Below are positions 4,922-13,314 of a DNA stretch of 20,780 bases, piece by piece. The position numbers and the translations under genes are program-made. Numbering within the stretch: the first letter of the stretch is position 1; each line of letters begins with the position of its first letter. The notes beneath the pieces are model-generated. The model did not search any database, was not told the DNA's origin, and worked only from the letters and a program-made list of their open reading frames with translations. This DNA comes from CAZAYP01 sp964489425 [NCBI: uncultured Verrucomicrobiota bacterium] (GTDB lineage: Bacteria > Verrucomicrobiota > Kiritimatiellia > RZYC01), in NCBI GenBank assembly GCA_964489425.1, contig CAZAYP010000082.1, positions 1 through 20,780 on the forward strand, read 5' to 3'.

Positions 4922-7900
4922 CAGGTGTCTCGAAGCACGCTGTAACTCCGGAATAATGCGGCAGGCAGATGCTTGGTCAGTTTCCAAGTGATAGACATTG
5001 GGCGTTCACCCTTGGCGTCCACGAGAACCACAGGACCCAAAGCACGATAGGCGTCGCCCTTGGTCTCGCGGACGAAGAGTTGGAAGGTCCAGTCTTCCTC
5101 CGCGCCGTGCAGGTAACGCTTCCCTGCGGCGGTCCTGGGTGTACAACTGTTCTGGCTTTGCCAGTGGAACAACTCTGGACTGATGGCATAGTCGTGGTAG
5201 GCCGTGCGGCTTGTGAAGCCGGCAGACTTGTCGAGAGTCACCAACAGGAGTTCGATGCGATATTGGTGCAGGGGAAGAACCCCTGCCGGCGGGATGTGCC
5301 GCTGGTTTGGCTGCAGCCACCCCGTCGCCATCATGAGTTCCCGCAAGGTATAGCGCGCATGAAGGCACAGGGGCCAGTCGGCTGGGACACCGGGCAATGG
5401 CACAACCGGCAAGTCGCTGGCGTCGTCCAAAAGGGTGGCCAGTTGAGCGAGTTCGTGGCTGACTGCAGGGGATTGGGCCAGGCGGCCTGTGAGTTCAGCA
5501 CCGGGGCACGGGTCAGTGCGATTCGGGAACAGTTGAGCGGCAAGTTGGTCGATTCTGCGCTGATCAGTGGGGCTTGCGGTCTCGTAGGTTAGGCGCCCTT
5601 CGGCCACATGCTGTGTGCAAGCCAGCCATGACCGGTCTTCATGATGCAGCAGGTCGTGCAGTCGACGGCCGATATCCACTTCAAACGGCTCCAACTCACC
5701 GCGAAGCAACCCCGCTTGGCGGCGCAGCGCGGTCCATCCGCTCGGGGCCGTACCGCGGTCGGGATAGAGCACGCCCAGCTCCAATCCCTGATCAGCCAGG
5801 AACCTGGCCATGCCAGCGCGGGCCCTTCCCGGCAAGGCGGCATAGCCGGACAACTCCCGCGCCAACATGGACCAGCGTTGCATCGCAATCCGCTGCAGGT
5901 TCCCGAGGACTTGCTGGCGACTGATGCGATCGAGTTGCAGATGGCAACCGGGCGGCAGTGTGCTGAACCCGTGTTGCACCTGTTCGATGAGGGTGGCACG
6001 GGGCAGGCCTGTCAGCACGGCCAACAGTCGATCGAAACGAAAGTCCGCCCTGTGACGGCCGACAAGATCGATGACAACGCAGCTTTCTTTCTTGTCGTAA
6101 AGCCGCAGTCCGCGGCCGAGTTGTTGTTGGAAAACAACCGGGCTCTGAGTCGGACGGAGGAAAAGGAGTGTGTCCACACTGGGAATGTCGATCCCCTCGT
6201 TGTAGAGGTCGCATGTGCACAACACGGTCACCTCGCGCGCCTCCAGGCGCGACGTTGCGCTTCGGCGTTTTTCTGCTGGCGTCTGCCCAGTCACCGATTC
6301 GGCGGCGATGCCGGCTCTTATAAATGCCGCAGCCATGAATTCCGCATGCGCTACCGATACGCAGAAAGCGAGGGCACGGGCTCTGCGAGGATTGGCAACA
6401 TGCGTGTTGAAGGCAGCGATAGCCGTGAGGGCACGGGCATCGTTGCCTGTCAGTATCTGGTCCAGGGCCGTCCGCTCTTCCGCCGATTTGTCCCAGGGCA
6501 CATGGGAGAAATCGGTGTCGTCGGCACAGCCATAGTATTCAAAAGGGCTCAGCAACTGCTGGTCGAGGGCCTGCCAAAGGCGCAGTTCGGCCGCGGGACC
6601 ACCGTCGGGCCTGCAGTCGAACAGCGACAGGATGTTCTTGCCGTCACCGCGCTCCGGGGTGGCGGTGAGACCCAGCAGGACCGCTGGTTGCAGTTGGGTC
6701 AGTACCTGATCGTAACTGGCCGCCACAGCATGGTGGCACTCATCGACGATAACGGTGTGCCAGTAATCGGGGCCACAGAGGTTGACCAATCCCTTGGAAA
6801 GCACACTTTGGATGGTGGCAAAACAATGTTCATAGTTGCCCGGGTCTTCCCCGTCGGCCAGTAGCCCGCCAAATCCTGGATCGTGCAGGACTTGGGCGAA
6901 CATCCGTCGCGACTGGACGAGAATCTCCTTGCGGTGTGCAATGTAGAGGATGCGTGGCCGTCCTCCCGTCGTTTCGCACGTGCGGCGATAGTCGAAAGCT
7001 GCCACTACCGTCTTGCCGGTGCCTGTGGCCGCCACCAGCAAGTTGTGTTTGCGGCCGTGACGGCGCTCAGCCTCCAGTCGGTCGAGAAGTTCGATCTGGT
7101 AGGGTTTGGGTTCGATGCCAAACCAGGTGATGGCGGCGTTGTCACTGTCGCCCCGTTCCGCTTGAAGCGCCCTCCTGAGCGCCTCCACTTGCTCGGAATT
7201 GTTTGGGTTGTAGGACTGGAACTCAGGATCATTCCAGAGCGTCTCAAAATGGGCCGTGGCGCGTTCAAAGAGAGGCGCGTCCCCCGCTTCGGTGAACTTG
7301 ACGGTCCATTCGAGACCGCCAGCCATGGCGGCGCCGGACAGGTTGGCAGAACCCACATAAGCCGAGCCGAATCCTGTGGCGCGGTGCAGCAGCCAGGCCT
7401 TGGCGTGCAATCGCGTCCGGCGACCATCGAGCGACACCTTCACCTCTGCCCCAGGCAGTTTGGCAAGCCAATCTACCGCGCGCGGTTCGGTATTGCCGCA
7501 ATACGTAGTAGTGAGAACCCGCAACTTTGTCCGCGGCTGACCATCCGCACCGACAGCCGTAATTTGTTCAAATACTTCAGTAAGTTTTCGGACGCCACTC
7601 CACGTGATAAAACTCATCAGGACATCAACCCGATCGACAGCCGCCAATTCGGCGCGTAGTTCTGCGATGAGAGAGGGTAAGCCTTTGCCGCTGGTAAACA
7701 ACCAGGACGAGCGCAACCCAGTGGCCGGGAGATGTGGCAAAGATGAGCCGGGAGGCTGAAGTCCCGTCAAGACCCGCGTCGGTGTAGGGATAACGGAATC
7801 GGCCAGTTGACCCTTCCGGCAGTGACGGAGGAGGCCGTTCACCAATTCGAGGCAATCAGCATCTGATAGAGGCGCGCCTTCACCATCCAGCGTGGCCTCC

Positions 7901-8160
7901 AGTTCCCGGCGCACAGCGTCAGTCAAACGTTCTCGAAGAGCATCGGGATCCACGAGTGACTCAACGACCGGGGTCTGCGGTGGGAGGGCGTCAAGTTCCA
8001 ACGCCAAGGCGCCATCAACCAACAGGTCATAAAACCCATATGGTCGGCTCGCAGAGATTGACTTTTCAGGCATATCTTTGACGCTCATGACGTTCGACGA
8101 CTCATGGCGATGCGCTCCGATCTCGTTAACCGACAGCCAACGCTCTTGCGGCATCGTCAT
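4921..8160 (-). CDS. PLD-nuclease / DEAH-box helicase with DUF3427 C-terminal region
   Basis: A 1079-residue protein of the superfamily II helicase group that carries a phospholipase-D-type (HKD) nuclease domain and a DUF3427-type C-terminus. In order: N-terminal region 40-120; PLD domain about 150-320 with HAKAWLL (252-258) and GSANLSG (270-276), i.e. one HxK motif plus the GSxN element; helicase ATPase about 350-520 with ATGTGKT (378-384), DECH (473-476) and TATP (499-502); helicase C domain about 590-710 with NEGIDIP and QQLGRGLR (679-686); and a C-terminal region ending in FVRETK and RPMSITWKL (about residues 1053-1061), typical of the DUF3427 family. Motifs are intact. Residues 7-15 (RWLSVNEIG) resemble the start of an excisionase-type helix-turn-helix that then breaks off, so the ATG at 8088 (MSVKDM) may be the ancestral start. 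Such proteins are thought to act on nucleic acids in phage defence or repair. It stands alone. Confidence 0.85.
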   Translation of the reverse strand: MTMPQERWLSVNEIGAHRHESSNVMSVKDMPEKSISASRPYGFYDLLVDGALALELDALPPQTPVVESLVDPDALRERLTDAVRRELEATLDGEGAPLSDADCLELVNGLLRHCRKGQLADSVIPTPTRVLTGLQPPGSSLPHLPATGLRSSWLFTSGKGLPSLIAELRAELAAVDRVDVLMSFITWSGVRKLTEVFEQITAVGADGQPRTKLRVLTTTYCGNTEPRAVDWLAKLPGAEVKVSLDGRRTRLHAKAWLLHRATGFGSAYVGSANLSGAAMAGGLEWTVKFTEAGDAPLFERATAHFETLWNDPEFQSYNPNNSEQVEALRRALQAERGDSDNAAITWFGIEPKPYQIELLDRLEAERRHGRKHNLLVAATGTGKTVVAAFDYRRTCETTGGRPRILYIAHRKEILVQSRRMFAQVLHDPGFGGLLADGEDPGNYEHCFATIQSVLSKGLVNLCGPDYWHTVIVDECHHAVAASYDQVLTQLQPAVLLGLTATPERGDGKNILSLFDCRPDGGPAAELRLWQALDQQLLSPFEYYGCADDTDFSHVPWDKSAEERTALDQILTGNDARALTAIAAFNTHVANPRRARALAFCVSVAHAEFMAAAFIRAGIAAESVTGQTPAEKRRSATSRLEAREVTVLCTCDLYNEGIDIPSVDTLLFLRPTQSPVVFQQQLGRGLRLYDKKESCVVIDLVGRHRADFRFDRLLAVLTGLPRATLIEQVQHGFSTLPPGCHLQLDRISRQQVLGNLQRIAMQRWSMLARELSGYAALPGRARAGMARFLADQGLELGVLYPDRGTAPSGWTALRRQAGLLRGELEPFEVDIGRRLHDLLHHEDRSWLACTQHVAEGRLTYETASPTDQRRIDQLAAQLFPNRTDPCPGAELTGRLAQSPAVSHELAQLATLLDDASDLPVVPLPGVPADWPLCLHARYTLRELMMATGWLQPNQRHIPPAGVLPLHQYRIELLLVTLDKSAGFTSRTAYHDYAISPELFHWQSQNSCTPRTAAGKRYLHGAEEDWTFQLFVRETKGDAYRALGPVVLVDAKGERPMSITWKLTKHLPAALFRSYSVLRDT

Positions 8161-8215
8161 TTCCGTTTGTCACTCCGCACCGGGTCCGCCCGGAGCAGGG
8201 GTTGAAACGCGGGAC

Positions 8216-8221
8216 ATTATA
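8216..8221 (-). promoter_or_regulatory. Extended -10 promoter of the helicase gene
   Basis: A perfect TATAAT on the minus strand (8221-8216) is preceded by TGC, giving the extended -10 form TGnTATAAT. There is no good -35 box at 17 bases (TGGCTT). The predicted start near 8209 gives a leader of about 50 bases, with a strong CCGGG/CCCGG hairpin before the ATG at 8160. Confidence 0.55.
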
Positions 8222-8303
8222 GCAAAGATTGTCGACGCAAGCCAGCGGTAATCGGCTAGAACCAGCCCAAACGAAAAACGAAACATGTGCCCAAGCGCCC
8301 TGC

Positions 8304-8320
8304 TTTCCAATGATTGGAAA
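8304..8320. promoter_or_regulatory. Palindrome 1 of a pair (TTTCCAAT-G-ATTGGAAA)
   Basis: A perfect 8-1-8 inverted repeat. Its centre is 31 bp from the centre of the second palindrome (8334-8352), about three helical turns, so both lie on the same DNA face. It could be an operator for a dimeric regulator or a member of a dispersed repeat family. Confidence 0.5.
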
Positions 8321-8333
8321 ATATCCGGGCAGA

Positions 8334-8352
8334 TTTTCCAAACATTGGAAAA
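8334..8352. promoter_or_regulatory. Palindrome 2 of a pair (TTTTCCAA-ACA-TTGGAAAA)
   Basis: A perfect 8-3-8 inverted repeat sharing the core TTTTCCAA/TTGGAAAA with the first palindrome. The half-site spacing differs by two bases, so a single rigid dimer might bind the two with different affinity. Confidence 0.5.
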
Positions 8353-8425
8353 CCTTCTCACTCTAAAATGGGGTTGGGCCACGATGAATCCGTTATGGCG
8401 CGGCGAAACCCGCTGGATTGACGGC

Positions 8426-8455
8426 TTGAAGTCGGCGGGTGCTTTCCGGTAAGCT
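8426..8455 (+). promoter_or_regulatory. Possible promoter of the secretion/pilus operon
   Basis: TTGAAG (8426-8431) and TAAGCT (8450-8455) are 18 bases apart; a second -35-like TTGACG lies at 8418-8423. The leader to the ATG at 8558 would be about 95 bases. The match is weak, and no good -24/-12 sigma-54 site was found, although the operon ends in a sigma-54 activator gene. Confidence 0.25.
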
Positions 8456-8557
8456 TTGCGGCTCAAACGTATGAATCGCGTTCACATGGTTGTGGCCGGA
8501 CCAGCAATGCGCTGCGCCCGAGCGTCTGCCGGCTGCGCAGGCAGGGGCCGGTGACGT

Positions 8558-9949
8558 ATGCCTGCTGAGGTAGTCAGCGCCATCAACCTCGAATCGGCGG
8601 CGATCGAGTGGACCACGCTCAAGAGGATCAAGGGCGTGGCGCAGGTGCACGAGCAGCGCCGGGCCGCCGTGGAATTCCCCGCGGACAGCCCGGGTGGCCC
8701 GGCGGCGCCCGAGCTCCCGGCCCTGCTGAAGAAAACCTGCGGCCACCTGCGCGGGCGCATCGTGCTGGGCCTGCCCAGCGACCAAGTGCTGCTGCGCATC
8801 CTCGATTTGCCGGCCACCGACTGGAGCGAGCTGCACGGCATGGTGGAATTACAGGTGGACAAGTTTTCGCCGTTCCCGGTCGAAAAAGTGGCCATCGCGT
8901 TCGAGATCCTGCAGCAAACCGGGTCCACCTCGCGGGTGCTGATCGCCGCGGTGCGCCTGGAGCTGATGGAGCAACTGGGGACCGCGTTCCGCGCGGCCGG
9001 GCTGCGCCCCCTGCGCATGGACGTCGATATCCTCGGTTGGTGGCAGGCGCTGCAGGAAAACCACCACATCCAGGAACAAGGCCGGCACGCCATGCTGATC
9101 ATGAGCGGCGCGCGGGCGGACTTCGTCGTGTTCAGTGACGGCGTGCCGGTGCTGTTCCATCCCATGGAAGCGATCCAGGAAGGCTCCAGCGACGCCCGCA
9201 TGGACGAGTTGGTCGAGGAAATCAATTACACCCTGACGGTCCTGGAAGCCGAATGGGGGCCGGCGCTCACCCCGCGCCTGGACCTGTGGACCGCCGTGGA
9301 GCCACCCGAAGGCCTGACCCGGCGCCTGGCGGCGGCTGACCTGCCGGTCACCCAGGCGCGCCGCCTGGGGGAACTGCCCCCGCTGACCACGGGGCTGGCG
9401 CGCCGCGCGCTGCGCGATCCCGGCGCCAGCCTCAACCTGGCCCCGGCGGCCTGGGCGCAGGATGCGCGCAAGCGCGCCTTGCGCCGGCGCCTCATCTCCG
9501 TCACCGCGGTGTTCCTGGGCTTGTGGATCAGCACGGTCACCGTGTTCCTGGTCGGCCTGTCCATGCAGCGCAACCGCACGGAGGGGCTGGCAATCAAGGC
9601 CCGGGAGCTGGAGCAGGCGGGCATGGACATCCGCCGCCTGAAAGACAAGGTGGTCTCGCTGGAGCAGTATGCCGACCGCTCCCGGTCCGCGCTCGAATGC
9701 CTGCGCGAGATCAGCGCGCTGATGCCCGAGGGCGTTGACCTCACGTCCTTCATCTACAAGAAGGGCAGCGACTGCAACCTGCGCGGCCTGGCGGACAGCG
9801 AGAGCCCGATCATCGGGTTCATCGAGCAGCTGGAAGGGTCGCGGATGTTCCGGGAGATCAAGTCCGGGGGCATCACCCGCCAGCAGACGCGCCAGGGCGA
9901 AAAGGCGGAGTTCAACCTGACGACCTACCTGGCGGAGGTCGAGCCGTGA
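8558..9949 (+). CDS. GspL / PilM-PilN-like fusion protein
   Basis: A 463-residue inner-membrane assembly protein. Residues 1-305 form an actin-like PilM/GspL cytoplasmic domain, with INLESAAIEW at the start, an L-P..D..EL..M..LQVDKFSPFP block (83-107) typical of PilM/GspL, and a second lobe ending near 295. A basic stretch (303-311) and one hydrophobic segment (312-334) follow, then a coiled coil (340-375) and a ferredoxin-like periplasmic domain (380-463), as in PilN or the C-terminus of GspL. Separate pilM and pilN genes are normal in type IV pili; here the two are one chain, as in GspL of type II secretion. GspL recruits the motor ATPase to the membrane platform. The ATG at 8558 has AGGGG a dozen bases upstream. 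The stop overlaps the next GTG start, so the genes are coupled. Confidence 0.75.
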   Translation: MPAEVVSAINLESAAIEWTTLKRIKGVAQVHEQRRAAVEFPADSPGGPAAPELPALLKKTCGHLRGRIVLGLPSDQVLLRILDLPATDWSELHGMVELQVDKFSPFPVEKVAIAFEILQQTGSTSRVLIAAVRLELMEQLGTAFRAAGLRPLRMDVDILGWWQALQENHHIQEQGRHAMLIMSGARADFVVFSDGVPVLFHPMEAIQEGSSDARMDELVEEINYTLTVLEAEWGPALTPRLDLWTAVEPPEGLTRRLAAADLPVTQARRLGELPPLTTGLARRALRDPGASLNLAPAAWAQDARKRALRRRLISVTAVFLGLWISTVTVFLVGLSMQRNRTEGLAIKARELEQAGMDIRRLKDKVVSLEQYADRSRSALECLREISALMPEGVDLTSFIYKKGSDCNLRGLADSESPIIGFIEQLEGSRMFREIKSGGITRQQTRQGEKAEFNLTTYLAEVEP

Positions 9950-10503
9950 AACTTTCCGCGCGCGAGATCAGCCTGGGCTGGGCCACGACGGCCGTGGTGC
10001 TGCTCGGGGTGACCTACTGGCTGGGCGCGCCCAAGCTGGCGGAATGGAAGGCGCTGCTGGCCCGCCAGGCGGACCTGGAACGCGAGGTGGTGCTGGCCGA
10101 GCGGTTGCTGGGCCAGAAACAGAATTTCGTGGACCGCCTGGCCGTGGTGCGCGAGAAGCTGCCGCAGTACACCGAAGACAAGAAGGTCATGGCCGAACTG
10201 CTGCGGAAGCTGGACCAGCCGGCGCGCGACTCGGGGCTGGAGCTGCTGCGCCGCGTGCCCATGGAGGAAGAGGCGGTGCATGGCAACCTGTACGAGGTGT
10301 CCATCCGCTGCGACTGGCAGGGCGAGTTGGATCCGCTGGTGCGATTTCTCTATGAGATCCAGTTGCAGGGTGCTAATATGGATATCAGTAAACTGAATGT
10401 GTCACCGAGCGATAGCGAACCGGACAAGTTGAAAGGCAGTTTCACGATTGACTGCGCGTACACGCGTGAAGGGACAAACAATGTGGTTCCAACCGGGCCA
10501 TAA
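9946..10503 (+). CDS. GspM / PilO-like inner-membrane protein
   Basis: A 185-residue bitopic protein. It has a short cytoplasmic N-terminus, one membrane segment (about 10-27, WATTAVVLLGVTYWLGAP), a coiled coil (30-65) and a small alpha/beta periplasmic domain (about 75-175). This layout is that of PilO/GspM, which pair with PilN/GspL to form the periplasmic link between the inner platform and the secretin. Sequence identity in this family is low, so the call leans on layout and gene order. The GTG start at 9946 overlaps the preceding stop (GTGA), and its own end overlaps the secretin start by 23 bases. Confidence 0.7.
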   Translation: MKLSAREISLGWATTAVVLLGVTYWLGAPKLAEWKALLARQADLEREVVLAERLLGQKQNFVDRLAVVREKLPQYTEDKKVMAELLRKLDQPARDSGLELLRRVPMEEEAVHGNLYEVSIRCDWQGELDPLVRFLYEIQLQGANMDISKLNVSPSDSEPDKLKGSFTIDCAYTREGTNNVVPTGP

Positions 10504-13306
10504 TCGAGCGCGGTTCCGGCCGTACCTGCACCGCGCCTGGTTCCGGGGCGCGGCTGCCTGGGTGGCCGGGATGTACCTGCTGGCGACGCTCATGGCGGCG
10601 GCGCAGCCGGCGCCGGTGCAGCCGGACGGCAACTTCAACCCTGGCCCGCCGGCCGGCATGGCGCCCGCGCCGGGGAGCCCATCGCCCGCGGCCGCGGCCC
10701 GCGACCTGGTGCGTGGCGAGGACGCCGAAACGCTGGTAACGCTCAAGTTCAAGGATGCGCCCCTCGACCAGGTGCTGGACTGGATCTCGGATCGCACCCA
10801 GCGCACCATGATCAAGACCCCGGGCCTGAGCACCCCGCCCATCACCCTGATGGCGCGCAGCTCGCTGTCGCTGCAGGATGCGTTCGACGCGCTGGAAAGC
10901 GTGCTGTCCATGGCCGGCATCACCCTGCTGCCCATGGGCAAGAAGTTTTACAAGGTGGTCCAGACCGCCCAGGTGCGCCAGGACGGCATGCCGATCTCCA
11001 CGACCCGGCCAGAAGAGCCGTTCCCGGCCACGGACAAGCTGGTAAGCCAAATCATCGATTTGCAGTACATTACCATCGCGGACGCGCAGCCAGTGATTAC
11101 CGGGTTCCTGCACGGCTACGGAAAAATCCAGACCCTGGACCGCATCAACAGCCTGCTGGTTACGGACACGGCGGCCAACATGCAGCTGATCCTTGAAATC
11201 CTGGCGCTGATCGATCGCCCGGTGGAAACGCGCTCCAAGATGCGCATTTTCCAGATCGTGCACACCGAGGCCGGAAAGATCGCGGGCAAACTCAACGAGA
11301 TCATCGCCGAGTCCCAGGCCAAGCAGGCGGCCACTACGCCCCAGGTGATCGCGCCGCGGACCCAGGCGCCGCCGGGCGTCATGCGGCCGCCGATGCGGCC
11401 GGGCATGCCCCCCACCTCGACCATGCCCGAGGCCGGTATGGGCGGCGGCTCAGAGGGCGCGGGGGCGTTCATCATCCAGGGCACGGTCAAGATCCTCGCG
11501 GATGACCGCACCAACATCCTGATCATCATTTCCGAGGAAGGCAATTACCCCTTCTTTGAAGAGCTGATTGCCGCGCTGGACGTCAGCGTGGAACCGGAGA
11601 TCGAGGTCGAGGTCGTCAACCTGCAATACGCCCAGGCCGAAGACATCGCGGGGATCCTCAACGATTTCATCGGCGCGGCCAAGGCGGAAAAAGCCGAAGC
11701 AGCCCCGGGCACAGCCCCGGCCGAGGGCGGTGCCGCGGCGCCGACCGATACCGCCCAGGGCGAGGCCCTGCGCGACTACATCGCCCGCCGCGCGTCCGAG
11801 CGCACGGTGCAAGTGAGCGAGACCGACAAGGCCAAGATCGGCCAGCTTTCATCGTCCACGAAGATCCTGCCTGACAAGCGCAGCAACTCGCTGCTGCTCA
11901 TGGGGCGCAAGTCCGACATCGCCGCGCTCAAGGACGTGATTGACAAGCTCGACGTGATGCTGCCGCAAGTGATCATCGAATCCGTGATCCTGGAAATCAA
12001 CCTGACCGACAGCTTGTCCTATGGCATCGAGTGGCTGCAGCGCTCGGTGACCGTGTATAACGAGGATACCAAGGGGCCCCGCGGCGGGGTGTCCGTGCGC
12101 CAACCGGTGTTTGCCTTTGCGGGCGCCCAGCAAAGCGGGGCCACCCCCGGGTTCCAGGACGCCAGCGAATTGACCGGGCGCAACTTCCCCGGCGCCCAGG
12201 GGCTGGTGTATTACACCACGTTCTTTGACCTCAACCTGGACGCCATCCTGCGCATGGCCGCGCGCGACAGCCGGGCGCGCATCCTGCAGACGCCGGTGAT
12301 CATGACCACGGACAACGTGGAGGCCAAGATCGTGGTCGGCGAGCAGCGGCCGGTGGTGACCTCCACCACCCGCAACACCAGCGGCGACAACCAAACCTCC
12401 AACTACGAGTACAAAAACATCGGGATCAGCCTGACCGTCAAGCCGCACATCAACCCGGACCGGTTCGTGGTCCTGGATGTCAAGCAGAGCGTGGACAACG
12501 TGGGCGACTACCAGAAGATCGACAACAACGAAGTGCCCGTGATCACCAAGCGCGAGATGGAGGCGCAGATTGCCGTGCCCAGCCATTCCACCATCGTGCT
12601 GGGCGGCCTGATCCAGACCGGCGATCGCAAATCGCGCACCAAGCTGCCCATCCTGGGCGACATCCCGATCCTCGGGGCCCTGTTCCGGTCCGATTCCAAG
12701 GAGAATTCCCGGACCGAACTGCTGATCCTGTTGACCCCGTATGTGCTGATGACCCCGGACGAGGCCCGCAAGGAAACGGCCCGGCTCAAGAACGCGACCC
12801 GCGCCGGCGATGCGCCCTGGCCCAAGGACTGGTCCAAGAGCCCCCTGGCCACGCCGGATCCCGCGGATGTGAAAGCCGCCAAAAAGGCCGACAAGGTGCG
12901 CCTGGAGCAGGAAGCGCGCGAACGCGCCGCGGCCCGCCAACGCCTGGACCTGGAAGCCGACGCCGCGGCCGGCGCCACGGACGAGGACCGGACCGGGGAT
13001 GAGGCCGATTCGCTCCACGACGTGCCGTCCTTCGGGTTCCCGGACGCGGCCATACCGGCCGAGCAACCGGAACCTGCGCCGGCCAAGCCCACGGCCAAGC
13101 GCAAAAAGCCAGCGGAGACGCCGGCCGCGCCGGCCCCGGCCGAGGAAGAGGTAATCATCGAGCCCATCCCGGTGGAAGACCCGATCGCCGAGGAACCGGA
13201 CACCGATCCGGAAGAAGCGGCCGCCCCGGCGGACACGGCGACCGAAGACGTGGACCGCTTGCTCGACACCGTGATCGGGGAACTGAACCAGCCCATCCCG
13301 AAGTAA
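10481..13306 (+). CDS. GspD-type outer-membrane secretin with a long acidic C-terminal tail
   Basis: A 941-residue outer-membrane channel subunit. The ATG at 10481 is chosen because AAGGGA lies 7 bases upstream. A basic N-terminus with a hydrophobic segment (24-41) looks like a signal peptide. Then come N0 (about 82-160), N1 (184-247), N2 (250-370, with a Pro/Met/Gly-rich insert at 281-328), N3 (372-495, with an Ala/Glu-rich insert at 400-450) and the secretin core (495-757). Core hallmarks are VPVITKREMEAQIAVPS, VLGGLI (707-711), KLPILGDIPILGALFR and ELLILLTPYVL. The order N0-N1-N2-N3 fits type II secretion GspD rather than PilQ, which starts with AMIN domains. The tail (about 765-941) is charged, Ala/Pro/Glu-rich and strongly acidic near the end, and is unusual in length. 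No pilotin-type S-domain is recognisable. Confidence 0.88.
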   Translation: MWFQPGHNRARFRPYLHRAWFRGAAAWVAGMYLLATLMAAAQPAPVQPDGNFNPGPPAGMAPAPGSPSPAAAARDLVRGEDAETLVTLKFKDAPLDQVLDWISDRTQRTMIKTPGLSTPPITLMARSSLSLQDAFDALESVLSMAGITLLPMGKKFYKVVQTAQVRQDGMPISTTRPEEPFPATDKLVSQIIDLQYITIADAQPVITGFLHGYGKIQTLDRINSLLVTDTAANMQLILEILALIDRPVETRSKMRIFQIVHTEAGKIAGKLNEIIAESQAKQAATTPQVIAPRTQAPPGVMRPPMRPGMPPTSTMPEAGMGGGSEGAGAFIIQGTVKILADDRTNILIIISEEGNYPFFEELIAALDVSVEPEIEVEVVNLQYAQAEDIAGILNDFIGAAKAEKAEAAPGTAPAEGGAAAPTDTAQGEALRDYIARRASERTVQVSETDKAKIGQLSSSTKILPDKRSNSLLLMGRKSDIAALKDVIDKLDVMLPQVIIESVILEINLTDSLSYGIEWLQRSVTVYNEDTKGPRGGVSVRQPVFAFAGAQQSGATPGFQDASELTGRNFPGAQGLVYYTTFFDLNLDAILRMAARDSRARILQTPVIMTTDNVEAKIVVGEQRPVVTSTTRNTSGDNQTSNYEYKNIGISLTVKPHINPDRFVVLDVKQSVDNVGDYQKIDNNEVPVITKREMEAQIAVPSHSTIVLGGLIQTGDRKSRTKLPILGDIPILGALFRSDSKENSRTELLILLTPYVLMTPDEARKETARLKNATRAGDAPWPKDWSKSPLATPDPADVKAAKKADKVRLEQEARERAAARQRLDLEADAAAGATDEDRTGDEADSLHDVPSFGFPDAAIPAEQPEPAPAKPTAKRKKPAETPAAPAPAEEEVIIEPIPVEDPIAEEPDTDPEEAAAPADTATEDVDRLLDTVIGELNQPIPK

Positions 13307-13314
13307 TCCGGCCC

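Larger units (their letters stand above)
8161..8557. other. Divergent intergenic region between helicase and secretion operon
   Basis: This 397-bp region contains the helicase promoter (8216-8221), two palindromes (8304-8352) and a possible plus-strand promoter (8426-8455). I see no gene; open frames here lack ribosome binding sites and motifs. Confidence 0.5.
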
